Part shown: positions 43,291 through 54,046 of the stretch, one piece after another
Layout: each line of letters starts with the position of its first letter
Numbering within the stretch: the stretch's first letter is position 1
From: Plasmodiophora brassicae
Taxonomy: Eukaryota > Endomyxa: Phytomyxea > Phytomyxea > Plasmodiophorida
Assembly (NCBI GenBank): GCA_036867785.1
Contig: CP145414.1
Coordinates: forward strand, 186,001 to 250,000
Length of the DNA stretch: 64,000 nt
Direction: 5' to 3'
Notes under the pieces: model-generated
The model's input: only the letters and a program-made list of their open reading frames with translations
Database searches by the model: none
Told to the model about the DNA's origin: nothing
Position numbers and translations under genes: made by a program

Positions 43291-44498
43291 TCAAATGAAT
43301 TGCTGTAGTAGCCAATGCCGAACGAGGTAGAGATAGCCAGTGATGCATAGCAAGCCGAGAGGTAGCACAGTGAAGATGGCTTCGTCGAACGTGTACAGAC
43401 GGTCATTGCTCTTGCCATGGGCAGGCGACGCTAGGGCAGCTAGAATAGCTTGGCGAACGGTGCGCGACAGGCCTTCGACAGTATCTTGATCGGAGACAGC
43501 AATTGGAGACAGGGCTCTGACAGTAACGCATCCTGGTCGGGGCAGCCATCGACGGGGCGGCAGCAGCTGGTAGGCGTCCTCGATGATGACAGGCACAACG
43601 GGCATGCGAGTACGGATCGCCATGTGGAAGGGGCCTTTCTTGAACGATTGTAAGTGCCCGGTCAGGCTGCGGGTGCCTTCTGGTGCAATACCAATGGACG
43701 CCCCTGACCTAACCATCAACCGTGCGCCAGCCTTCAACGACTCGATAGCGTCCGTCCTAGATTGCCGATCAATCGGGATGTGCCCATACAGGGCGAACAG
43801 CCATCCGATGATCGGGACCATGAATAAGACCCTCTTGCCGATGAACCGTAACGGCACCGGTGAGATGGCGCCAAGGGCAATCGGGTCGAGCATGGACCCG
43901 TGCGAGAACATGAACAGGTACGGGCGGCATGGCAGTTTTTCCGTGCCAATGACGCGCACCTGTGGGCACACAGCACAGGTTTAGGCACGCGAAGGGAAGA
44001 TCGATGCCTCATGGACGCACCGACCTGCAATCCGAGGCATAAGGCTGCCCATCGGAAGAACTGTTGCTGCACGACCTCGGTCGGCATCTGCATGTCGTTC
44101 AGGCCGATACGGCGCAGGACAGGATTCAGCGGTAATAGCAATGCTACTAATCAGTCGATAATGCATCGTCAGTCCGCGACCTGTCCTAGCATGCAACATG
44201 ACGGTACCGTTAGGCACGTACCACAGAACAAGACGGGTACCGTGCATACGAAGATGCCGACGCAAATGAAGATGCGGCAAGCGACCATCAGCTTTTGCGC
44301 AATGCCCATTTCGACCCCGTGCAGGTGATGTCGCAGGTCGACACGATCGAGGGCCGGTGCAATGCGCTCACTGAGGTCGGGGCGATCCAGCAGCACGCTC
44401 TGTAGCTTGGCTGCGACGCGGATGCATTCTGACGGCGTCGTGGCATTGTCGGCATCGGCAAGCAGATCAGCGAGGTCGTCGGGCGCAACGGCGGCCAT
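43291..44498 (-). CDS. PlsC-type 1-acylglycerol-3-phosphate acyltransferase
   Basis: Exons 44498-44222, 44146-44025, 43959-43291; 355 residues. The introns (75 and 65 bases) are GT..AG and in frame. A hydrophobic helix at about residues 70-105 is followed by the PlsC domain: SHGSMLD (the HX4D catalytic motif, His about residue 153), FIGKRVLFMVPIIGW, the acceptor-site motif APEGTRS at about 225-231, and VPVIIEDAYQL. A second hydrophobic helix lies near the C-terminus. The family transfers an acyl chain to lysophosphatidic acid to make phosphatidic acid in the ER or plastid membrane. Serine replaces the usual Asn before HX4D. A TTG-started extension to 44540 was rejected in favour of ATG 44498. 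Confidence 0.85.
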
Positions 44499-44705
44499 AC
44501 GCGGCGGACGGCCGGATGTCACGAGTGACGTGGCGGCCAACGACCCGGACCTGACCGGGGACGGGCGCGGACTGCGCGCCCCTCACGATCCGGTCAGACG
44601 GCCTGCCTGCCGCACCAGAATAGTACCGGTACAGGTTACCTACAGTACATACCTATGCACATAGGTCGACGCGGCTCCGTGCCTCTGCGAGTGCGGCCGT
44701 GCACA

Positions 44706-45222
44706 CATGGCAGGGGCCCAGGGGCGCTGCCCCAGTGGCCTAGCTGGTCAGGAGTACTAGCAACAGGTCAGCAAGCAGTCGCGGGACCGCAAGGTCCCCA
44801 GTTCGAGGCACGAACTCCCCCAAAAAAGTCCCGGTGACCAACAGCCGTAAATGTTGAAGGGGTGTTTACTGATCAGGCAGCCCAAAGTGCCAGAGCAATT
44901 AGGGGTCTCGCTTGAGCGTCTGGGAGGTAAAGGAACGGCCCGTAACAAGTGTATGTCGGCTCCCCGGCATAGGCGGTATGGCGAAAGAGGTCCGACAAGA
45001 GTGCAGTCGACAAGTCCGAGCGAATCACGTCCCGTTCCGATATCGTCCAAGGCGCGATGAACCCAGTACAAAGGTGACGGGCCGGCACTGCCAGGCCGGG
45101 GGATGTTGGCGTTCTGCTGCTGATCCTTCGATCCTCGGACTCGAGACCGAGGCGCCTGCGTGAAAAGAAAAAAGCGCGAAAAACAAATAAAACCAAACCA
45201 AACCAAACCATGGCAGGGGCCC
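44706..45222 (+). mobile_element. tRNA-derived SINE with LINE-like 3' tail, 14-base target duplication
   Basis: CATGGCAGGGGCCC stands at 44706-44719 and again at 45209-45222. The insert (44720-45208, 489 bases) opens with a tRNA-like head: A box TGGCCTAGCTGGTCAGG near 44735, B box AGTTCGAGGC near 44800. Its last 150 bases resemble the tail of the LINE at 13265-13400 (shared CCGGCACTGCCAGGCCGG and CTCGGAC..GAGACCGAG), and it ends in (AAACC)n. Copying by the LINE machinery is implied. No coding capacity. Confidence 0.85.
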
Positions 45223-45368
45223 GGCCTGACGCTCGCACCGCCCCGCAAATCCGGATCAAGCCTCGCCTCGATATCCACCACGACCTCAGGATACTCCAGT
45301 ACGTTCATTTATAGCACCTCCGACACCGATGTCGTCGTGGCAGCTGACAGGACCACGACCCGTTCATC

Positions 45369-46328
45369 CTAGATACCATCACCAGTCGGTACGATATCGG
45401 CGTGACCCGACTCACACGCTCCGCCGACCTGCTTCGATCCAACCTGGACCTCCGACACGACTCCGTGTTCCGCAATGGCGTGTTCCAGCATCTGAACGGC
45501 CTTGCTGACGGCCAGAGCCGCCGGAGCGCTCAGCTGCTCGGGTGCCGCCGTGGCCGTCACCTCCTTCAGGGTATCGATGGCTTCGCGAACGGCGACGACC
45601 AGTGCGCAATGACCTGGACTGGGATGCGTTGCAACGGTCCTGACCACTGCCACAGTGTGCGATCAACGTCAGACGTGACCACAGGTGTGACTCGCATGCC
45701 TGGCCGTACCCGGCTGAACAGACTGTTCGGGGCCGTGCGCCTCCACTCTCATAGCGGCCTGCTTCTCGACCTCGTCCAATGTACTCTGATCGTTGGTAGT
45801 AAACTTTGATGTCGTAGCACGGCGCCTCGACTGGGCACGAATCGATGGCCGTGCCAATAGCGCCTGGTCGACGCTGATGCTGGGGTCCTGTGTCCCGTCC
45901 GAACTGGTGCCTGTCGGCACCGGATCGTTCATGGTCGTGATACTTGCCTTGGACGAACGCGGCGTGCTGCCAGGGAGCATCATGGCCGGCGTTATATTGA
46001 TACGGGCTTGCAGATCGGAGACCAGCTTGGATGGCCGCCTGGCCCAGAATCCTCATCAGTTCAAGAATGTCAGACGAACGCGATTGTGACCACCCACTTC
46101 ATTAGACGAGAACTCGAGCTGGTATCGGTGGCCGCCGAGTCCTCCGACGCGCCTGAGGTGCCGGTGGCCGACAATGCAGATCGAAGCCGGGATGCGGATC
46201 CAGCGTCGCTAGACGATGAGGCCTGATACAAATCACGCAATGGTCAACCCGCGTGTCGTCGGCATGCAATGCGGGTATCGTACGGGAGCCGACAGGGATC
46301 CGGACACCTGCTCGACATCAACCGACAT
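45369..46328 (-). CDS. Four-exon gene of unknown function, low-complexity protein
   Basis: Exons 46328-46284, 46222-46098, 46038-45710, 45646-45369; 258 residues. All three introns (about 60 bases) have GT..AG and preserve frame, and the ATG follows an upstream stop, so the model is self-consistent. The N-terminal third is Ser/Thr/Ala-rich. About residues 56-80 read KRPSKLVSDLQARINITPAM followed by MLPG, recalling the LPG-type short motifs of FAM21/WASHC2 proteins; this is only a resemblance. A charged region SRRRATTSKFTTNDQSTLDE follows, and the C-terminus is helical and Ala-rich. No signal peptide or membrane helix. Confidence 0.6.
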
Positions 46329-46398
46329 GGATACCCTATGAACGCGACCTGTCAGCTTGTCCTGCCATGTAGGCCGCGACGATACAAAATGGTTGCTG

Positions 46399-47181
46399 AC
46401 CTGGCCTTTGTGGCCGACTCCGTCGTCGTCGTCCTACACAAAGGGCGTGTTACTAGAAGTAGCATGTATCGACGCAGCGGGATAGGTCAACGAACACACC
46501 TGTTCCTCGGATCTGCCATCTTGAGCACCGACGTTGAGTTCGCCGGCTCGGTATCATCACTCGGCGCGGTGCTGGAACTGATTCATACGCCCAGTCAGCA
46601 CCCGATATCACCGGCGCAACGATGCGCGTACCTGGGTTCTGTCGTTCCTCTGTTGAAAGATGACGCCGCGGCCAGCACGCCACGTCGTCCGCCGTCGGGC
46701 GCCCCATTGTTGCTGTTCGACCTCGTGGACGACCTGCAAAGGTGTCAGTTGCGCGCGTCACCAGTGTGCCCCGTCATCCAACCTGTTGCTGTCCGTGTTG
46801 AACGACGCCGCCTTCGCCAGTACAGAGTTGGGCCGAAGTGCATCAGCTACAGGCGTTGTGGAATCCCTGCTTGTTATACGGAAGCCAACCCAAATCAGAA
46901 CAACCGGGCGCAACTTCGAGGCGTACCGTCGAACCTATTTGGCGCATCATCGTTGCCCGACGACGCCAAGCCAACGACGGTACCGCTCACTTTATGTCCT
47001 GCTCCAGATGGTGTCCTGGTATTGTGGGTGCGCCCCTATTCAGCATAAAACCAGGGTGCACAGCAGTACGAGTGGCACTGACGCCGGATCTGCCTTGCCG
47101 AACGGCAGCGTCTTGGCCGGCCCGGATTTCGACGACGACGCCGGAGTCGACAGCGCGTCCCTGCGGCGGTCACTGCATTGA
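46399..47181 (+). CDS. Possible gene, unrecognised, coding-like frames
   Basis: One plus frame (46399 to about 46740) contains TDVEFAGSVSSLGAVLELIH and LLKDDAAAS..LLLFDLVDDLQ; a second (46760-47181) contains STELGRSASATGVVESLLVI and ends SVLAGPDFDDDAGVDSASLR. A GT..AG intron of 79 bases (46742-46820) would join them in frame, but shorter options exist. No domain was recognised. It would be divergent from the minus gene starting at 46328. The existence of this gene is uncertain. Confidence 0.3.
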
Positions 47182-48338
47182 GCCGTCGAAGCAAGCCCAC
47201 AATAATTGGCCGTCTCGGGGTCGTCTACCTGCCGGCATCATCGCTGGTTGCAGACGACTGCTTCGATAGGACCTTCTCTCGAGGGGTCTCGGCCGGCGAC
47301 AGCGTCGACGATCCGTCACTGTTTCGCGGGGCAGTTAGGATCAGACGGGTCCAGCACGGCAACGCTCGGAATCGACCGACTTTGACGCCGAGTGCTTCAT
47401 GGTGGGCGTCTTGGTGAAGCTCTACCAGGCAGGCACAGGATCATCATCATCAGATGGCAGGCCAGCATAGGGGAGATCGTACGAATGCTGCGCTCGCGTC
47501 ATGCGCCGGCCTGGGCGTCCTGGTGATGGGGCCCCCCGATCCACGAGCCGCCGTGCTGCCCACGTTGTCGTCGTCGTCGTCCGGCACCGCGTCCACGGTG
47601 ACGATCTTGGGTTTGCCGGTGAGCGTCGGCGCCGACGACGCAGCGGCAAGGCCGGCGAAGACGGCTCTGGCGGCACTGACGTTCGTGCGGGACGCGTCCT
47701 GGGCCTAGCCAGCGAGCCGGTCAGTCGAGCGCCTGCAACCGATCGGGCGCCTACTGGGCACGCACAGCGCCGCCGTCCACAGGATCCATGGTCACCCAGC
47801 AGCAGCGTGCAAGCGGGACCGGCTCAGGACATGAACGGGCCTACGAGTCGACGCCCAGTGCGTGTGAACAACAGCAGCCAATGTGGGGCGGGCAGCGAGC
47901 GCGACGACGAGCAGGGACGGGCGGCCCGGGGCGTGGGGGGTTGCGCGGCGCGCCCACAGCGGACTGCCCTGCCCTGACCCCGATCGGACGGACAACCATG
48001 ACGTGCGCGAATCGTTTTCAGCCCGTCCCGTGCGTGTCGGTCCACCACAACCTGGCCACCATGATTAGGGCAGGGGCTTTGGGTCGGGCGTGCCATCCCC
48101 AGCAGGCGCTTGCTTGAGGACGTCGCCGTGTGCCGACCCTCGCATGTGTCGCCGCCCTTGGTCCGTCAGCGGCATTGCCGGGCCGGTGCACCCGGCGTCG
48201 GCCAGTCCGCGTACCATACCGGGCCGCCTGACCGACTGCACTGCTGTCTGGCGGCGAGCAGCGTGCACTGTTGTGGCGGGCGGCGGACCGCGCAGGTCCC
48301 CCAACGCGGCCGCTAGTGCAGCAGCGCCGCCCCTCCGC
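47182..48338. other. Unassigned GC-rich interval before the PPR gene
   Basis: Several frames stay open on both strands because the sequence is GC-rich, but none has a recognisable domain or a consistent intron pattern. A minus frame ending at 47422 with an acidic SDDDDPVPAW tail could be the end of a gene; I could not extend it. The promoter of the PPR gene should be in the right part. Confidence 0.3.
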
Positions 48339-50915
48339 ATGCGCCATGCGCTCGCACGGCCGCGCCTGACTCGGCACGCGTGCCTGCCGGTCGGTCGCGC
48401 GTCCACCCCCTTCTTCTGTGCGGCCCCGCGCCTACAGCACCGTCCGCCCGATCGACGCGACGGCGGTGTCGAGGGCGCGCCCCACCCGCAGCTGTGTGCC
48501 GGATTACCGCCGCCGCCGCCTCCGCAGCATCATCAGCAGCAGCAGCAGGGGCGAGCTCGCCCGCCGTCACTGTACGCAGCGTTCATGCGTCGCCCGTCGA
48601 TGCTGCTGGCCGTACGGACGTTGCAGCAGGATGACGACCCGGGGCGCGGCTGGGCCGTCGTCGAGCGCGTCCTCGACATGGGCCTCAGCGCCGACATCCG
48701 CTTCTACATGACGGCCATGTCGTTCTGCCGGCGGTGCCTGCCGTCCAAGGCGGCGCACGTGCTGCGGGCGGCCGTGACCCGGGGCGTCCAGGTCACCGAC
48801 GCCCTGTTCTGCGCCCTGATCGGCGCCTGCCAGCGCACGCAGCCCATCCAGTGGCAGGTCGCCCTGGACCTGTACCTGAAGTTCGGGCCGCGCTCCCCCA
48901 TGTCCCTGTTCGGCATCGTCAACATGTGCCGCCTGTCCGGGCGCGCCGTCGAGGCCCTCCAGGTCGCCGACGACGCCCTGCACCGGGGCGCCGACCTCAA
49001 CGCCAAGACGCTGTCGCTGTTCGCCGCCTGCTGCGGCGAACACCAATCGGACCTGTCGGCACGTGTCGCCGAGCGCCTCCTGCAGGTCGCCTGCCGGCAG
49101 GACCCGGGCGCCGTCCCGCAGATGCCCCGCCTGCTCAGCAACCTGCTCAAGACGCTGCTGGGCGACGGCCGGTTCGACGCCGTCGTCGGCGCCCTGCCCC
49201 GCCTCGAGCCGATGCGCCTGCCGCCCGAGTCGCTGCACATCTACGCGAACATGACGCTGGCCGCCCTGGCCAAGGCCGGCCGCGTCGACGACGCCCTGGC
49301 CGTCTTCCGCCTGATGACCGCCGGCTGGGGCGTCGCCCTGGACCCGCCCGTCGCCGCCCTCTTCATCGTCGCCTGCGGGCGCGCCTCGCGCCGCGACGCC
49401 GTCGACACGTTGCACGCGTACGCGGGCGGCCACGACCTGCTGCGTCACGGCAACGTGTCCAGCGCCATCGTGTCGGCGTACGACCACTGCGGCGACCTGG
49501 CCGGCGCCGTCCGCGCCTTCCAGCGCCTGCCCGGCGTGCCGGACGTGCCGACCCACAACGCCCTGATCGGGGCGTACGGCCACCACGGCGCGGTCGACGA
49601 CGCCGTCGCGACGTTCGCCCGGGTCCAGCGCCTCGGTGTCCCGCTGACGAAGCAGATCTACACGAACGTGCTGTCGATCCTGGCCAAGGCGGACCGCGTG
49701 CCGCCGGCCGCCGCCCTGTTCGACACGATGGTCGACCGGGGCGTCCCGATCGACGCCGCCGTCCTCGCCTGCCTGGTGTCCGCCTGCGGGCGCGCCTCGC
49801 ACCTGGCCGTCGCCGACCGCCTGTACGCGTTCGCCGCCGACCGCCACCTGCCGCTGCCCGGCAACGTCGCCAGCGCCTTCGTCCGGGCGTTCGGCGACTG
49901 CGCCCGCCTGGACGCCGCCCTGCAGGTGTTCCGGGCGGCGGCGACGGCGGGCGGCGCGACGACGGACGCCATCCTGACCTACACGGCCATGATGGGCGCC
50001 TACGGGCAGCACGGCCTGCTGGCCAGCGCCCTGGACCTGCTCGACCACGTCGTCGCGCTCGACCTGCGCCCGAACGAGACGACGCTGCACGCCCTGCTGG
50101 TCGGGTGCGCGCGCCAGGGCGACCTGCCGCGCGCCGAGGCCCTCCTGCGGCACCTGCCGGCCACGTACCGCCTGACGGTCTACCCGCGCCACGTCGCCTG
50201 CCTCGTCGACCTGTACGGGCGCGCCGGGCGCCTCGACGACGCCGAGCGCCGCATCGTCGACGCGCCCAATGCCGTCAGCGACAGCGCCGACGCCTGGGTC
50301 GCCCTGCTGCACGCCTGCGCCCACCATGGCGACCTGCCACGGGCGCAGCGCGCCTTCGCCCGCCTACGGTCGCTGTCGGCCGCGCCCGACGCCGACGCCT
50401 ACGTCCGCATGGCGCAGGTCTACGCCGAGGCCGGCCTGCACGACGACCTGCGGGGCCTGCACCGGGACATGGCCGATCGGGGCGTGGACGCGCGCCCCAC
50501 CACCACCGTCATCCTGCCGGATCGGTCCGTCCAGGTCGGGTGCCACGACCTGCAGGGCGACGACGCGCGCCTGCAGGAACGCCACGACGCCCTGATCGAC
50601 GACCTGCTTCGCCACGGGTACGCGCCCGACGCGCGCCTGGGCCTCCTCGACCCTGGCGCCGCCGACGACGATGACGACGCGCGGCGGCGCCTGGTGTGCG
50701 GGCACAGCGAGAAGATCGCGCTGGCGTACGGGCTGATGGGGGCGCAGGACGGGCGGGCGCCCATCTGCGCGTCGACCAGCATGCGCATGTGCTCGGATTG
50801 CCACGCGGCGTTCAAGGTCGCGTCGCGCGTCTACGACCGGGCCGTCTACATGCGGGACACCAGGCGGCATCATCGGTTCCAGGACGGGCAGTGCTCCTGC
50901 AGGGACTACTGGTGA
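48339..50915 (+). CDS. DYW-type pentatricopeptide repeat protein, probable C-to-U RNA editing factor
   Basis: One exon, 858 residues from ATG 48339. This start is preferred over 48090 because it gives an Arg-rich, acid-poor N-terminus (MRHALARPRLTRHACL) like a mitochondrial presequence. Tandem PPR helical pairs fill about residues 100-690, for example THNALIGAYGHHGAVDDAVA and YTAMMGAYGQHGLLASALDL. An E-like region follows, then the DYW deaminase: GHSEKIALAYGL with the HxE zinc/catalytic motif at about 789-791, CSDCH at 818-822, HHRFQDGQCSC and the terminal DYW. All zinc ligands are present. In plants and some protists such proteins bind organellar RNA and deaminate cytidine. Codon use is extremely GC-rich. 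It converges on the CARMIL-like gene 65 bases away. Confidence 0.9.
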   Translation: MRHALARPRLTRHACLPVGRASTPFFCAAPRLQHRPPDRRDGGVEGAPHPQLCAGLPPPPPPQHHQQQQQGRARPPSLYAAFMRRPSMLLAVRTLQQDDDPGRGWAVVERVLDMGLSADIRFYMTAMSFCRRCLPSKAAHVLRAAVTRGVQVTDALFCALIGACQRTQPIQWQVALDLYLKFGPRSPMSLFGIVNMCRLSGRAVEALQVADDALHRGADLNAKTLSLFAACCGEHQSDLSARVAERLLQVACRQDPGAVPQMPRLLSNLLKTLLGDGRFDAVVGALPRLEPMRLPPESLHIYANMTLAALAKAGRVDDALAVFRLMTAGWGVALDPPVAALFIVACGRASRRDAVDTLHAYAGGHDLLRHGNVSSAIVSAYDHCGDLAGAVRAFQRLPGVPDVPTHNALIGAYGHHGAVDDAVATFARVQRLGVPLTKQIYTNVLSILAKADRVPPAAALFDTMVDRGVPIDAAVLACLVSACGRASHLAVADRLYAFAADRHLPLPGNVASAFVRAFGDCARLDAALQVFRAAATAGGATTDAILTYTAMMGAYGQHGLLASALDLLDHVVALDLRPNETTLHALLVGCARQGDLPRAEALLRHLPATYRLTVYPRHVACLVDLYGRAGRLDDAERRIVDAPNAVSDSADAWVALLHACAHHGDLPRAQRAFARLRSLSAAPDADAYVRMAQVYAEAGLHDDLRGLHRDMADRGVDARPTTTVILPDRSVQVGCHDLQGDDARLQERHDALIDDLLRHGYAPDARLGLLDPGAADDDDDARRRLVCGHSEKIALAYGLMGAQDGRAPICASTSMRMCSDCHAAFKVASRVYDRAVYMRDTRRHHRFQDGQCSCRDYW

Positions 50916-50980
50916 CAACCAGCGATACAAAGCAGCGCCGTCCATGGCGACGACACTCTATCTGTACTATCATACGACGA

Positions 50981-53739
50981 TCACAGGGCGGGCGCCGCCG
51001 CCTTCGACTTGATCCAGTCGGCGTCGCGCAGGGCGCGTTGCAGGCGCGGGCAACGTTCGACGGGGACCCGGGCGGCATTGTCGCGCAGCAGGTTCGCCAG
51101 TCGGGCGCACACGTCGTCCACATCGTCCCGGGTGCGTTCGTTCGTCACGCAGTGCAACAGGTCGTCGCGGGGCATGCCCGATACCAGACCCGTCACCGAC
51201 GACAGTAACCTGTGCGGCGACAGTCAGTAGGCGCGCCACACAATATGGGCCAGCATGCATCGGCCGGGGACGCACCCGTCGCAGAACGATTGCAGGATGG
51301 GCCAGGCCGGCCTGTTCCCGTCAAGGTCCACATGGCGGATGTTGGGGCTCCTGACCAGGAGCTTCACGATCAGGTCCTGCACACACACGCACAGGGTCAG
51401 GTCAGGCGACCGAGCGTCACCATGCGAACGCCATCCCCACATAGGTGTGCTTGCTGATGGCGTTGCTGGACACGTTCAGGGCCGTCAGCGTGGTGTTGCC
51501 CATGAGGCCGTCGACGAGCTCGCTGACGGCGGCGGCGCCCATGGGCGCGCCGGGTCGCCCGCGCACGCTGACGATCTTCAGGTTGCCGTTGCGATTGCAC
51601 AGGTCGGCCAGGGCGCGTCCTGCCTGGCCGCCCGTCTCCTTGCCGAAGAGGCGCCGATGCACGTTCCCGCCCAGGTCCAGGACCATCAGCGACGGTACCG
51701 ACTCGAGCGCTTTGCAGACGGCGATGAACTCGACCGGGTTGATGCCGCACGACGACAGGTTCAACGCGACAACGTTCCGCACGACCTGGTCGGGCGTGGC
51801 GCGCGCCATCGTCTGCAGGGCGTCCGGCCAGGGCGACACCGACCCGGGGCAGTCGTTGCCCGACAGGTCCAGGACGAACTCGACGCCGTCGTGGCCATTG
51901 CTGGCCGCGTTCTCCAGCAGCATCGTCGCCGACTGCTTCGTCAGGCGCACGTCGGCCATCGCCACCGTCGCCATGGTCGGCGTGTGGCGCAGGCAGGCCC
52001 CGACATGCAGAACGGCATCGTTCAACAAGCGATTCCGGGACACATCTACGTACAACAGGCACGATGTGAGGTCCCGGGCGATGGTCAGACGGCTGTCCAG
52101 CACCACCCCCTACCGAGGAACCGCAGGCGACCGACGACACGGTCGGCGATGTGGCGCAGGATGGAATCGAGCTGGGCGCCCGGCCCCGAGCAGTGCCCGA
52201 GGCGCAGGACGCGCAGGCGGTCCAGGTGATGCAGGTTCTCCTCAATCCAGTCCAGGCCGGTGGCGCCCGGCGCGTTGTCCGACACGTTCAACGTTTCCAG
52301 GCTGGGTACCGCGCTCATGTACGTGGCTGTGCCGGGGGGTACAAACGAGGAACGTTAGCCGCCGAGGCACCCGTTCGACGACAGACGCCTGCTCCCTACC
52401 GATGGCTTCAAAGGCGCGTGCGCCCAGGCCGCATCGGCAGCAGTTCAGGTGCTTCAGGCGAGTGCCCGTCTGCGTCAGCGCCGTCATGACATGCGCCATG
52501 CCCTTATCGCCGATGACGTTGTTGGAGACGTCCAGGTGGCGCAGCCAGTTAGGTGCCTGCCGGTGCAGAGCGCTGCCCAGGGCCGCCATCGCCCGGGATG
52601 CGCAGCGCACGTTCGACAGGTTCACCAGCTGGACGCGCGACACGCCCGTCATCATCGACGCGATCGCCTGCACGCCCGGATCGCCGATGGCCAGGTTGGA
52701 CGCGTCGATCCGGTCGAACAGGTCGGCCGTGTACCGTAGCGATGTGCAGACGGCCGACAGCGCCCGCAGGTGCGCGCCCTCCTCGTATCGAAACACGCCC
52801 AGTGCATCCTGCGCGCCGTATGGTCACCACCAAGGAAGCAATGTGGCAACAACACGACGCCGGATGCCGTACCCGAAGGTTCAGCGTGGTGTCGCCCTGG
52901 GCTCGGCACCTGTCCAGGTAGTCGACGAACCGGGAGCGACCCTGGATCCCGTCCCGATCGCAGATGGCGCCGTACGTGCCAACGACATCGTCACGGTCGG
53001 CGGCACTTGGGTCCGGGTACCGGCAACCGGACGGCAGGCGCGCGCGCTCCTCGTCCGGCCACGAACGACGAACGCCTTGCAAGCGCTCGATCAGGCAGGT
53101 CAGGAACTGGCTCTCTGCCCTCTCCGGCTGTCGAACGTTCAGGATGGATCCGTTGCCGAGTTCAACGCTGACGGTGTTGTCGTTGACGTCGACGGACGTG
53201 ATCTGGAGGATGGACGCCGACACAATCGGCGCGCGTTTCCCCAGACGGGGCCGACCTGTCGGCAGGACCACGAGGCGGTACTCGGTCATCATGACGACAC
53301 GGTTGTGGAACGAGGATGTCCGGTAGGCAACGGGAACCTCGTCGCAGTACACGGCGGTCTGTTTGATATCGGACAGAATCGACCCAATCGTGTCCTGCTG
53401 GTAGTCGTTCAAAGGGCAAGCCACAGCCGGCGGGTCCTCTGTCGAATGCCGACTCTCTACGGCGTCGCTGACGTCGGTCTTCGCCGTGACGCTTCGGCAC
53501 GGGCACTGTGCACCGGCATTGGCCATCTCGGTGACCCATCGATGCACGACGGTGTCGAGATGCACCCAGGCCGTACGGCGGTCACTCGTCGACAGCACGT
53601 TCTCCAGCACCGACAGGAACTCCTGGGTCGTCTCCCCCATCGGCACCGTCCGCCAATCGTCGTCCGACACGGCTGCCATCCCATGGTCAAGCATGCGCGC
53701 CACCGTAGCGCAATCGACATCCTCAACGCAGGACGCCAT
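50981..53739 (-). CDS. CARMIL-like protein: PH-like domain plus leucine-rich repeats
   Basis: Exons 53739-52873, 52808-52400, 52326-51441, 51376-51276, 51209-50981; introns 64-73 bases. About 830 residues if one G is added to the run at 52106-52110; as given, the third exon slips frame there. Residues about 125-230 look like the CARMIL PH-like domain (FHNRVVMMTEYRLVVLPTGR, LQITSVDVNDNTVSVEL), followed by VGTYGAICDRDGIQGRSRFV, the short conserved segment before the repeats. Leucine-rich repeats follow: LRHLDVSNNVIGDKGMAHV, LETLNVSDNAPGATGL, LTALNVSSNAISKHTY, IRHVDLDGNRPAWPIL. CARMIL proteins bind capping protein and tune actin assembly at membranes. The long C-terminal tail with capping-protein motifs seen in animals is absent. 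Confidence 0.65.
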
Positions 53740-54046
53740 CGTCGGCGACGACTGCAACCAATCGGCCGATGTCGAAATGGACGCGCACACCACACGTCAC
53801 ACGCCAGTGGACGTGCGGCCCGGGGCCACCTGCAAATCATATCTCACGGCCTGACCTAAAAGGGCGCCCACAGCGGCCCTGTACCCAGCCAGACACGGTA
53901 TCGACAGGTGGCACACTGGCCTGTTCGTCGGCGCTGTGCACGATGTCCAGCAACGCAGCGGGACATACGTTAAGTGGGTCGCAAGTCCGTGGGCGGGTGC
54001 AGCTCAACTCAGTGCGCGGTGCGCGATCGACGCCGGTCGGTCCGCA
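53740..54046. promoter_or_regulatory. Divergent promoter region, CARMIL-like and MED14-like genes
   Basis: 307 bases between the two start codons, which face away from each other. No TATA-like box or repeat stands out. Open frames extend into it from both sides through GC bias. Confidence 0.4.

Noticed and set aside
46742-46764. Possible introns of 21-34 bases here and in the coiled-coil and CARMIL-like genes
   Set aside because: Introns of 60-80 bases with better donors give the same or better joins; no convincing case for ultra-short introns remained.
48567-50327. A 586-codon open frame antisense to the PPR gene and a 646-codon frame in another phase (48734-50674)
   Set aside because: Both follow from GC-rich codon positions of the PPR gene; composition is Arg/Pro/Gln/Val-rich without domains, while the chosen frame has PPR and DYW motifs.
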